A program made the position numbers and the translations under genes. The notes beneath the pieces were generated by a model. It saw only the letters and a list, made by a program, of their open reading frames with translations. It made no database searches and was not told the origin of the DNA. A stretch of DNA of 64,000 nucleotides from JAFGXT01 sp963677165 (GTDB taxonomy: Bacteria; Verrucomicrobiota; Lentisphaeria; Victivallales; SZUA-371), in assembly GCA_963677165.2 (NCBI GenBank), contig CAXXSX010000002.1, forward strand, positions 5,270,001 through 5,334,000, given 5' to 3'. Positions 24,899-32,423 of the stretch are shown one piece after another; the stretch's first letter is position 1; every line of letters begins with the position of its first letter.

Positions 24899-27223
24899 AT
24901 GTCTCGTTTTTTTAACATAGCAAAACTTAGTTTGTTGGCGGTTTTCGTTATTGCAATTGCAGAACCATCAATAGCAGGCAAAAAACCGATCAAGCTGAAG
25001 AAACGTCATCTGACTTATGACGGATTCACGATTAGTGAGACCCCGGTTCTACCGTCAAAGGAAATTCCAATATCATTGTGGTTTCATAAAAAAGACATTC
25101 CAGCCATGAGAGCCAAACGTTACGACAGGGTCGGAGCGGACTTATGGAAGCGCCTTCAGAATAGTAAACACCTGACCAATAAACTACCCCAAGTTGTAAA
25201 AAAAGAAGATCCGAAGAAAGTTATCCATGAATACTACGGGGCGATGTCACAGATTGCGGCCTGTAATGCTTTTATGTTTCTTATGACAAACAAATCAACA
25301 TTCCGCAATATGGCAGTAGAGGCGCTAAAAAGAGCATACGACGGTCCGATTTATGAGTTCGATCCGCGCGATAAAAACGCGGCAGATGAAATCTACCGCG
25401 CCACCTGGAACCAGAATTATGCCGCGGCATACGACTGGATCAAGGGCGACCTGACTCGGGCGGAAGATAAGATCATCAGGCCACGCCTTGTACGCGAAGC
25501 CGCATACTGCTCCGCTAATCTGTTTTACTGGGCAAGTTCACCACATAACCATTTATCAAAACCAGCATGGGGACTGGGCTCTCTGGCACTGGCACTGTGT
25601 GGAGATAAAGATGCCGCAACCTGGCTGAAAACCGCGCTGCAGGCATCAAACATGAATACACATTATTTCTTTTCCGGTGATGGTTTATATCGGGAAGGTT
25701 CACATTACTTTTTATTCTCCACATTGAACCTGATCCCGTTTATGTACCACTACCGCAATGTATCCGGCGTAAATACCTTTGAGACTTTTCAGCCTATGTT
25801 CGAATACGTCCTGATTGTCCGAAACGGCAAAGGCTGGCTGCCAAATATTGAAGACTCGTTTATTCGCCCCTACCCCACCAACTGGCTGACCGGCCCGTAC
25901 AGGAATTCAAATACAAAATTAAGCAGAACTGCGAAGCTCGGACAGCTCCTGCAATGGAACTATTTCAATACCGATTATGCCCCGTTTAAAGCCACAGAAA
26001 AATCTTCCGGCTTCAACTACACCGGCGCCTCCTGGGACTTTCCGCTTGAACTGATTAATTTCATCACCTGGCAGCCCAAAGTAAAGACACAGGCGCCGGA
26101 TCTCAACGGCACCGAGTTCATGAAGTGCGGACTGAGTATTTTTCGCAACGTTTACAACAAACCAGACAAGCAACTTTACCTGTTGTTTCAGGGCGTGCCG
26201 GAAGCTGACAACCACAACCATTTCGATCAGTTGAGTTTTATTACGTTCGCCTATGGACAGATGATGGCTTCGGACAGCGGATATACCAGAAAATCGTATG
26301 GACAAAAATGCCGTAAGGAATGGTATATTACGCCCAGGGCCCACAACGTTGTAATGTTCAACGGCAAGGCCCCGACCGACGCAAAACAGAACAGACCGGC
26401 AGCATCGACAACCCGGTTCAACGGCGGAGCCTTCGACTTCGAAGAAAAAACTGCCCCCTTCCCTGATAAAGCGGCTAAATTAAGCAGAGCCATCGCGTTT
26501 CCGGGACAACTTTTCTGGGTGGTAATTGATCGCGTAACCGGCGATAAGCCGGGAAAGATCGAATCGAATTTCCATGGCGGCAGAGCGTCCCTGAAAAATA
26601 CTTCCGGCACCTGGCTGTGGTCATTCTCCCGAGACCACTACGGGCCCGCCGCGAAGATGTATAACTGGATCATCAGCCGCGAACCGGTCAGGACCGAAGT
26701 TAAACAGGGTGAAATCACTTACCTGAAGAAAGATTACAAGCCATTTCCCTATCTACTAACCTCAGTAAAATCGTCGTCACTGCTGTCAATGAATATCATG
26801 TTTCCGCAGCCGGAAAACAGCCGCGTGGTTCCCAAATGCAAACAGTTAAAAGGCAGTGATTATATTGGAGCGGAGATAACAGCAGACAATGTTCAATTGA
26901 CCGTCGCAGCGGCAGAATCAACCGGAATAGTTAAAGCCGGAAAACTCCAGTTTAAAGGCAAGTTCTGCGGCGCGTTTTATAAGAACAGCAAACTCCAGTC
27001 GCTAATGGGTCAGAAAGTAACAGCAATCAGCCTGAACGACAAACCGCTAATGAGCTCTGATAAACCAGTCAGCCTGGTTCTGGATTATCGTACGCCGGGA
27101 AAACTGAAAATCGATTTTTCTGCCCAAACTACGGCAAAGGTAGAACTTCACAAAAACAATAAAACAGTAAACATAAATACCGGAAAAACGAAAAAAATCT
27201 CTGTCAAGGCAGATTTTCTCTGA
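24899..27223 (+). CDS. Secreted heparinase II/III-like polysaccharide lyase
   Basis: A 774-residue protein with a signal peptide (about 26 residues, ending IAG). Residues about 90-390 should be an (alpha/alpha) toroid (YAAAYDWIKGDLT; SSPHNHLSKPAWGLGSLALAL; DGLYREGSHYF). From about 400 comes the heparinase II/III beta-sandwich, with the hallmark DNHNHFDQLSFITFAYGQ and SGYTRKSYG. Conserved Asn/His/Tyr residues in these motifs are those used by alginate and heparinoid lyases of this fold. It should cleave a uronic-acid polysaccharide outside the cytoplasm by beta-elimination. It is the last gene of locus 2; its ribosome-binding site GGAGG overlaps the SDR 3' end. Exact substrate unknown. Confidence 0.8.
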   Translation: MSRFFNIAKLSLLAVFVIAIAEPSIAGKKPIKLKKRHLTYDGFTISETPVLPSKEIPISLWFHKKDIPAMRAKRYDRVGADLWKRLQNSKHLTNKLPQVVKKEDPKKVIHEYYGAMSQIAACNAFMFLMTNKSTFRNMAVEALKRAYDGPIYEFDPRDKNAADEIYRATWNQNYAAAYDWIKGDLTRAEDKIIRPRLVREAAYCSANLFYWASSPHNHLSKPAWGLGSLALALCGDKDAATWLKTALQASNMNTHYFFSGDGLYREGSHYFLFSTLNLIPFMYHYRNVSGVNTFETFQPMFEYVLIVRNGKGWLPNIEDSFIRPYPTNWLTGPYRNSNTKLSRTAKLGQLLQWNYFNTDYAPFKATEKSSGFNYTGASWDFPLELINFITWQPKVKTQAPDLNGTEFMKCGLSIFRNVYNKPDKQLYLLFQGVPEADNHNHFDQLSFITFAYGQMMASDSGYTRKSYGQKCRKEWYITPRAHNVVMFNGKAPTDAKQNRPAASTTRFNGGAFDFEEKTAPFPDKAAKLSRAIAFPGQLFWVVIDRVTGDKPGKIESNFHGGRASLKNTSGTWLWSFSRDHYGPAAKMYNWIISREPVRTEVKQGEITYLKKDYKPFPYLLTSVKSSSLLSMNIMFPQPENSRVVPKCKQLKGSDYIGAEITADNVQLTVAAAESTGIVKAGKLQFKGKFCGAFYKNSKLQSLMGQKVTAISLNDKPLMSSDKPVSLVLDYRTPGKLKIDFSAQTTAKVELHKNNKTVNINTGKTKKISVKADFL

Positions 27224-27238
27224 CCGGACGATGGAAAA

Positions 27239-27395
27239 AACATCTATTTTCATCAAAAAAAGCGAGCAACAAATCAGATTCTCACGAATGTTTTCATTCC
27301 AAAATCTAAAATCACTATTTTTCCCATTTCCCAAGTGACGGAAATCTGCTGAAATCAATCGTTTATATCATTAGATGAGTTTTTGTATAGCACGA
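27239..27395. repeat. Dispersed intergenic repeat, second unit, extra copy
   Basis: Shares with 5165-5350 the words CTCACGAATGTTTTCATTC and ATATCATT(A/G)GATGAGTTTTT(A/G)TATAG. It stands alone just after the lyase gene. No gene or clear terminator is seen between 27224 and 27514 apart from this. Confidence 0.5.
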
Positions 27396-27514
27396 GCTGT
27401 TTGAAAATAAACTTGACAGGATGCGTGAATTATTCCGGAATGATTTGGGGAATTGCGATGCGGCGCATAACTTCAGCTATGTAACAAATCGACAATCCCG
27501 CGTGAAGAAAAAAT

Positions 27515-27955
27515 TAGGTTGAGCTCAAAAACTGATGTCTTTACATATAGAAAGATATTTGTTTAAATGATATATTTCCATCAAAAAAGATGGGAATATA
27601 TCATTTAAAAACAGAGATATGAAAAGCGGCGAAGCTGTTGCTTGCGCAGCTTTTAATGCTTGATATTTAGCCAAAGCGCTAGGTAAATATCGTCAGAACA
27701 AAGAAACGCCTCGTAAGCCCCTCTGCCTTATCAAACCATTCTAATTCCGCTATTGTCTGGCTGCTTCATCATGCCCGGATTACGAAAAAAAACAGTTCTG
27801 TTTGTCATAAAAAGCAAGTAATAAACCTAATCATTACTAATGTTTTCATTCAGAAATCCCAAATTCTGCTTTTTCTCATCCCTAAAGCAACGAAAATGAC
27901 ATAAAATCATCCGTCAAATCTACTGATCCAGTTTTCACACACTACGAGATAAAGA
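27515..27955. repeat. Degenerate IS3-derived repeat, copy C
   Basis: This copy aligns along most of its length with 4800-5350. It has the hairpin at 27566-27605 (AATGATATATTTCCATC / GATGGGAATATATCATT), ACAGAGATATGAAAAGCGGCG, TTAGCCAAAGCGCTAGGTAA and ATAAAAAGCAAGTAATAAAC. Frames are broken throughout, so nothing is coded. It lies directly before the tRNA genes. Confidence 0.6.
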
Positions 27956-28020
27956 GAAAGTGATGTGTCGCGGTCAGACCGTGGGATATTGGAGATACAG
28001 AGATCCACAGGCTGATAAAT

Positions 28021-28095
28021 TGGTAGCGGGGGCAGGAATCGAACCTACGGCCTTCAGGTTATGAGCCTGACGAGCTACCTCTGCTCCACCCCGCA
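28021..28095 (-). tRNA. tRNA-Met(CAT), initiator type, copy 2 of a tandem pair
   Basis: 75 bases including an encoded CCA. The cloverleaf folds fully: 7-bp acceptor stem with an unpaired U1:U72, D-stem GAGC/GCTC, anticodon loop CTCATAA, T-loop TTCGAAT. The 1:72 mismatch and the A11:U24 pair are initiator features. The anticodon stem next to the loop is AGG/CCT rather than the usual GGG/CCC. It differs from the gene at 28166 by one base in the variable loop. Confidence 0.93.
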
Positions 28096-28130
28096 ACATT
28101 TAAAATAAATCATCAACACCATAAGCAAAT

Positions 28131-28154
28131 AAAAAGCCGGCCTGTTAGACCGGC
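28131..28154 (-). terminator. Rho-independent terminator after the first tRNA gene
   Basis: On the minus strand GCCGGTC, a 5-base loop, then GGCCGGC followed by TTTTTATTT. It lies between the two tRNA genes and would end transcripts from the gene at 28166, so the gene at 28021 may rely on read-through or its own promoter. Confidence 0.8.
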
Positions 28155-28165
28155 GGAATATATAT

Positions 28166-28240
<75 letters not shown>

Positions 28241-28277
28241 TTATTTAAGGTGTCAATGTTATCTCATTGAGGTGTTG

Positions 28278-28305
28278 AATATATTATACTTTTGGACCAT
28301 GTCAA
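28278..28305 (-). promoter_or_regulatory. Promoter of the initiator tRNA gene
   Basis: Read on the minus strand: TTGACA (28300-28305), a 16-base spacer, TATATT (28278-28283). The expected start is about 30 bases before the mature tRNA 5' end. Confidence 0.6.
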
Positions 28306-28491
28306 ATGGTTTCAAGTAAAAAATTTGTTTTTTTCTTGTTCAAGTATCATATATCACCGAAAAATCAGTTTTCAGGCTGTTTTTTATCAATAACAGTCCA
28401 TACAAAAACAGCTTTTTTTACTGCGGGGTATTGAAACAACCAGCGAATACAATTATAGTTTGAGTATATTAATATTATATGGAGGATGGTG

Positions 28492-28833
28492 ATGCTTCTT
28501 AAAACTATTAAAGAAGATGATAATATATGCCAGTTGGCAATGAACGGAAGGCTCGATATGGCCGGAGTAAGCGAAATTGAAATTGATTTTGCGGAAAAAA
28601 CAAATTCGGCTGATCGTTCTGTAGTCGTTGATATGACAGAAGTCCCATTTCTGGCTTCTCTTGGAATGAGAATGTTCCTGAGCGTTGCGAAACGTCTTAA
28701 ACAAAATCAAAAAAAACTTATCCTGCTTAATACAAATACGATGGTTAGAGATGCACTTAAAATTGCCGGTTTTGAGCGTCTAATTGCTCTAGCTGATAAT
28801 GAATCGGATGTTGATGCGTTACTTAACGACTAA
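28492..28833 (+). CDS. STAS-domain anti-sigma factor antagonist (RsbV-like)
   Basis: A 113-residue protein when started at ATG 28492, which has GGAGG at 6 bases; the ATG at 28486 directly abuts this site and is less likely. The whole protein is one STAS domain: NGRLDMAGVSEIE, VVVDMTEVPFLASLGMRMFL and LILLNTNTMVRDALKIAGF. The Ser in FLASLG is at the position phosphorylated in SpoIIAA/RsbV. It should bind the anti-sigma or switch kinase encoded 30 bases downstream, in the cytoplasm. It forms the first gene of a three-gene partner-switching module. Confidence 0.88.
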   Translation: MLLKTIKEDDNICQLAMNGRLDMAGVSEIEIDFAEKTNSADRSVVVDMTEVPFLASLGMRMFLSVAKRLKQNQKKLILLNTNTMVRDALKIAGFERLIALADNESDVDALLND

Positions 28834-28863
28834 ACCGTTAATATAATATGAGGACCTAAAGCT

Positions 28864-29283
28864 GTGTCCGCTATATTCGAAAAGACAATTAAGACAGAAG
28901 CCAGAGAACTGATAATATTGTGTTCGGAAGTTCATCAGTTTCTGGAAACCAATTTAATGCCGGATGAAGTCCTTTATAAGCTTGACTTGTCCGTTGAAGA
29001 AATGGTAACCAATGTCGTAAAATACGGTTATAATCCTCCTTCGGCAGAAAATGAGGTTCGTATTAAAGTTGAAATCCTCCCCAAACAATCTGTAACGCTT
29101 ACGATTGAAGATTCCGGCCATGAATTTGATCCGGTTGCTTTTGATGAGCCGGATACATCTGGAACAATCGCAGAACGCGAAGTGGGCGGCATGGGGATTC
29201 ACCTGACGCGTAATATGTGTGATAATATGCATTATAAGCGTGAGGAAAATAAAAATATTCTTACAGTTATAGTAAATCTTTAA
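28864..29283 (+). CDS. RsbW-like anti-sigma factor serine kinase (HATPase_c_2)
   Basis: A 139-residue protein starting with GTG; AGGA lies about 8 bases ahead. The single GHKL ATPase domain shows an N-box (LSVEEMVTNVVKYGY), a G1 box (IEDSGHEFDP) and a G2 region (EREVGGMGIHLTRNM). Such kinases bind a sigma factor or other target and phosphorylate the STAS partner. It lies between two STAS genes. No sigma factor or PP2C phosphatase is coded within the window, so its output partners lie elsewhere. Confidence 0.88.
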   Translation: MSAIFEKTIKTEARELIILCSEVHQFLETNLMPDEVLYKLDLSVEEMVTNVVKYGYNPPSAENEVRIKVEILPKQSVTLTIEDSGHEFDPVAFDEPDTSGTIAEREVGGMGIHLTRNMCDNMHYKREENKNILTVIVNL

Positions 29284-29355
29284 ACGGGTTTTGACATTCT
29301 GGTTGAACCTGATATATTATTTAATCAATTCATATAAAACAGGCGAGAAATAAAA

Positions 29356-29694
29356 ATGCAGATAAACAGAAAAGAACAAGACGGCATTGTCACTCTTTCA
29401 GTTTCAGGCAGACTCGATGCCGTATCATCAGTGGATGCGGAAAAAGAGTTTAATGAAGTGCTTGATGCCGGTCATGATATGCTGTTGATTGACCTGAGCG
29501 GTCTTGATTATATCAGTAGTGCGGGACTTAGAGTTCTGCTGGTGGTAGCCAAACGCATTCAGCAAAAAGGCGGAAGGGTTACACTTGCCGGTATGGTTGC
29601 CGGTGTAAAAGAAGTTTTTGAAATCAGCGGGTTCTCATCAATTTTCAAAATTTTTGACTCTATCGATGACGCGAATGTTTTCATGAGAGAATAA
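29356..29694 (+). CDS. STAS-domain anti-sigma factor antagonist (second RsbV-like)
   Basis: A 112-residue STAS protein: VSGRLDAVSSVDAEKEF, LLIDLSGLDYISSAGLRVLLVVAKR and FEISGFSSIFKIF. The motif DYISSAGLR is the classical phosphorylation site context (the Ser before AG). It is closer to textbook SpoIIAA-like proteins than the 28492 protein, so the two STAS proteins probably differ in role. It starts 72 bases after the kinase gene, with GGCGAG upstream, and a strong terminator follows. Confidence 0.88.
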   Translation: MQINRKEQDGIVTLSVSGRLDAVSSVDAEKEFNEVLDAGHDMLLIDLSGLDYISSAGLRVLLVVAKRIQQKGGRVTLAGMVAGVKEVFEISGFSSIFKIFDSIDDANVFMRE

Positions 29695-29720
29695 TCGTAG
29701 ATTAAATAATTAGTTTAGAA

Positions 29721-29756
29721 AACGGAACCGATGACAAGTTATCGATTCCGTTTTTT
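29721..29756 (+). terminator. Terminator after the STAS/kinase module
   Basis: AACGGAACCGAT and ATCGATTCCGTT pair with one mismatch around an 8-base loop; TTTTTT follows. It also lies before the end of the convergent NUDIX gene. Confidence 0.85.
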
Positions 29757-29802
29757 ATTATCTCAACAAGCTCGAATCGTAAAATCCTCTCCTGATTATT
29801 CT

Positions 29803-30228
29803 TTACAACTCACCTTTTTTCTTAAGCGACTTATAAAGCTTCTCAAGTATATCACAAATAACCGAATCAGAAACCATATCCATGGCTGTTTTAAAACTGA
29901 CAATCTTCCGTTTACGCTGTCCCCGTTCCAGCCAATTATCCTTAACAGCCTTAACTTTCATCGGATACAGCATTACTTGATAGTCACGTCCTTCCTTTCG
30001 GAAGCGGTAAATACCCAGCGAAGGACTTTTCACCACGCCCTGAATTCCAGCCTCTTCTTCTGCCTCCATTTTGGCTGACTTCAGAGCGCCCAGTTCTCTC
30101 TCAATGTGTCCCTTGGGAAAGATCCAATACGACGGATTGCTTCTCGCGGTAACCATCAAAGTTTTAAATTTTCCTTTATCCTCAATAACAGGAATAACCC
30201 CTGCCTGCTTTACTACTTTATGGGACAT
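29803..30228 (-). CDS. NUDIX hydrolase
   Basis: A 141-residue protein with a NUDIX fold. The box reads G-H-I-E-R-E-L-x7-M-E-A-E-E-E-A-G-I (near residues 40-62), so the catalytic E-E-x-G-I end is kept but the usual first Glu and the Arg are replaced by Leu and Met. WIFPKGH precedes it as usual. It should hydrolyse a nucleoside-diphosphate-X compound; relatives with PKGH often act on diadenosine polyphosphates or similar. The next gene upstream is on the same strand with a 26-base gap. Confidence 0.8.
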   Translation of the reverse strand: MSHKVVKQAGVIPVIEDKGKFKTLMVTARSNPSYWIFPKGHIERELGALKSAKMEAEEEAGIQGVVKSPSLGIYRFRKEGRDYQVMLYPMKVKAVKDNWLERGQRKRKIVSFKTAMDMVSDSVICDILEKLYKSLKKKGEL

Positions 30229-30254
30229 TTAGATTTTCTCCAATTACATCTGTG

Positions 30255-30881
30255 TTACTTTGCATAGCCAATCGGCTGAGAAAGTAAAACCATATGTTTT
30301 TCTGACAGTTTAAGGGCTTTCGAGATTTTATCGCGGTCAATCCAACCACATACGACCGTAGCAAGCCCCTCCGAGGCGCAATACAAATAAACATTCTGGC
30401 TAATATAACCGCTGTCTGCCGTAGCATAAAACTCTTTATCGGCAGGATCCTTCATTCTCATTTCCGCAAGATTGGCCACATATATTAAATCAACCGGAGC
30501 CACCGCATGGAATTTCTGAAATCCGCACTGTGAACGAATATCTTTTTTCATAATCTGATTAAGAATATTGGTTTTCGCATCGTAAGTATAGAGTCCGCTC
30601 TTCATCGCAACGTAAATCGTAATTTCCTGTCCATTGCAGGCCGACGGCGCCGTACGTTTCCCATCCTTTCGATTAACTCCGAATGCAGCCCAGAGTAAAT
30701 TCGACAACTGCTGTTTTGATAATTCCTTATTCGGATCAAACGAACGCTGCGATTTACGGTTATTCAAACACCACATTAAAGGCTTGCCTCCCTGAACATC
30801 GGGAGCAGGTAATTTAACAGATTGAGCGAACAAAGCACTAGAAACTACAATTGCGGCAATAACAGCGACTGTCTTTTTCAT
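30255..30881 (-). CDS. Exported nitroreductase-family protein
   Basis: From ATG 30881 (AAGGAG upstream) the protein has 208 residues; a longer frame exists but this start gives a clean signal peptide (MKKTVAVIAAIVVSSALFAQ). The nitroreductase/SagB-type fold is visible: RKSQRSFDPNKELSKQQLSNLLWAAFGVN, GKRTAPSACNGQEITIYVA, SGYISQNVYLYCASEGLATVVCG. These regions bind FMN in the family. Periplasmic members with signal peptides are common in anaerobes, and their substrates are mostly unknown. It is followed by the NUDIX gene. Confidence 0.83.
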   Translation of the reverse strand: MKKTVAVIAAIVVSSALFAQSVKLPAPDVQGGKPLMWCLNNRKSQRSFDPNKELSKQQLSNLLWAAFGVNRKDGKRTAPSACNGQEITIYVAMKSGLYTYDAKTNILNQIMKKDIRSQCGFQKFHAVAPVDLIYVANLAEMRMKDPADKEFYATADSGYISQNVYLYCASEGLATVVCGWIDRDKISKALKLSEKHMVLLSQPIGYAK

Positions 30882-31258
30882 ATTAGATGCTCCTTTGAAA
30901 TGTAAAAATGATTGTGTTGTTGAGCTGCCACAACAGACAACTTTATTGTGATAATCTAACACCAATCGCTTTGTCGTCAAGCAGCAATTCCAAGCGAGAA
31001 ATCATCTTCAATAGTGGTTTTATATAAATACTACTCCATAAACTGTTATTATTCTCCTGTCATTGAGTTAGTTCTGGGTTTGCTTTTTATTTGTGCTTTG
31101 CAAGCAACGATAGACAATCAACAATCCAGCAAACCGAAACAAAACAATGTCGGCATCATTACCAATTACCTGATTCCGGATAAATTTTTTTCACAGGGTT
31201 GACTTTGATTTAAATCTGGTTTATAATATATCAAACCAATAAAAATATTTATAGAATT
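30882..31258. other. Intergenic region between divergent genes, 377 bp
   Basis: A possible minus-strand promoter for the nitroreductase gene is TTGACG (30975-30980) and TAGATT (30953-30958) with a 16-base spacer. The right end carries the promoter listed at 31199. A 62-codon frame at 31014-31202 lacks a good ribosome-binding site and known motifs and is not called. Confidence 0.45.
31199..31227 (+). promoter_or_regulatory. Promoter of the locus 3 regulator
   Basis: TTGACT (31199-31204), a 17-base spacer, TATAAT (31222-31227). The palindrome GATTTAAATC (31207-31216) lies inside the spacer and could be an operator. Confidence 0.7.
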
Positions 31259-32326
31259 ATGACTGGATTTGAAAAAGACAAAACTTATATGGAGTTGCTC
31301 TGCAAGCTGAGGAAGCTAATAGACACTGACTTCAAAGACGGCGGCTGGCTGCCGCCGCGTCGGCAGATGGAGCAACAGTTCAACGTCAGTAGCGCCACCT
31401 ATGTGAAAGCATCCAAACGTCTGGTAGCAGAACATATGGCGGAAAGCTTCGCCCGCAAAGGCATTTATGTAATTCCAAAACAATACCGTCCCCAAAAACT
31501 CGGAATCGTTATTGATGACGGTGGCGAAGCACCATTCTGGGTAGGCAGTGATATTATTCAGACCATTCTGGCTACGCTTGAACAACGCGGTTACTGGGTG
31601 CATCAGATGCAGGGAAATTCCGCAGCCAACATCGTCCGTTGCGCTTTGTCACATTATGTATCGGGTATTATCTGGCTACACCCGCCCGGCTCTATGCTGA
31701 CGGCCATACAGAATGTTTGTGCCGAAAAACTGATTCCGCTGATATGTGTTCAAGCATTTTATCCAAGCGGTCCAGACGAAGATTATCCGCCCGGTATTCC
31801 ATATGTATCCGAGAATTTTTCCACGACAGCCATTCGGCTGCTGGAGCCGCTGGTTAAGCGTAAACATAAAAAAATCGCCTGGGCCGGAAAAACCAGGTGG
31901 GAAACTGAATTAGTCGGATTCCGCAGTGCCTTGCATAATTTAGGTCTGCCTGCGGGAAAACATTTTTGCTGCGAGTGCAACAGTCATCATTCCGGCGAGA
32001 TCACCCGTGCAGTTATGGAATATGGAGCCACCGGACTGATTGTCCATAATGTTAATGACCAGCTGGAAACTACTTTCCGGGAAATCGCTACGCTGCCGGA
32101 AGAACGGCGACCGGAAGTGGTGGTCTGGAGTAATGCAATGCTTACAAAAATACATCAGCTATTCCCGGAAGTAAATATCATTGCGACCGTAAACGCCTGC
32201 GAATACAAATTTGGAAAAGTCGCGGTGAATACTCTATTGGATAATTTAACACAACCGGAGCGGATCAAACCAGTAAAAATTAATGCCATTGAAATTATTG
32301 AACAAAAAGGGGTTGCCAACCATTGA
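31259..32326 (+). CDS. GntR-HTH / LacI-type transcriptional regulator (locus 3)
   Basis: A 355-residue cytoplasmic regulator. Residues 9-75 form a GntR winged helix (WLPPRRQMEQQFNVSSATYVKASKRLVAEHMAE); the rest is a LacI-like sensor (KLGIVIDDGG; YVSGIIWLHPPG; RKHKKIAWAGK; TGLIVHNVND). It has the same architecture as the 5647 protein but the two are clearly divergent. It opens locus 3 and has its own promoter; the 1407-residue gene starts 97 bases after its stop. It likely represses or activates that unit in response to a glycan fragment. Confidence 0.85.
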   Translation: MTGFEKDKTYMELLCKLRKLIDTDFKDGGWLPPRRQMEQQFNVSSATYVKASKRLVAEHMAESFARKGIYVIPKQYRPQKLGIVIDDGGEAPFWVGSDIIQTILATLEQRGYWVHQMQGNSAANIVRCALSHYVSGIIWLHPPGSMLTAIQNVCAEKLIPLICVQAFYPSGPDEDYPPGIPYVSENFSTTAIRLLEPLVKRKHKKIAWAGKTRWETELVGFRSALHNLGLPAGKHFCCECNSHHSGEITRAVMEYGATGLIVHNVNDQLETTFREIATLPEERRPEVVVWSNAMLTKIHQLFPEVNIIATVNACEYKFGKVAVNTLLDNLTQPERIKPVKINAIEIIEQKGVANH

Positions 32327-32423
32327 TTCATGAATTCATATAAGAAAATACCACAGAAGCATATTTAACATAATCAAATTACAAGACGTGAATACATAAT
32401 TATAAGTATAAAAAGGGAGAAAG

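Noticed and set aside
29803..30228. Doubt whether the NUDIX box is active
   Set aside because: The first Glu and Arg are replaced, but the E-E-x-G-I end is intact and variants of this kind occur in active enzymes, so I did not call it a pseudogene.
31014..31202. 62-codon frame between nitroreductase and regulator genes
   Set aside because: No good ribosome-binding site, no motif, and it overlaps the promoter region of the next gene.
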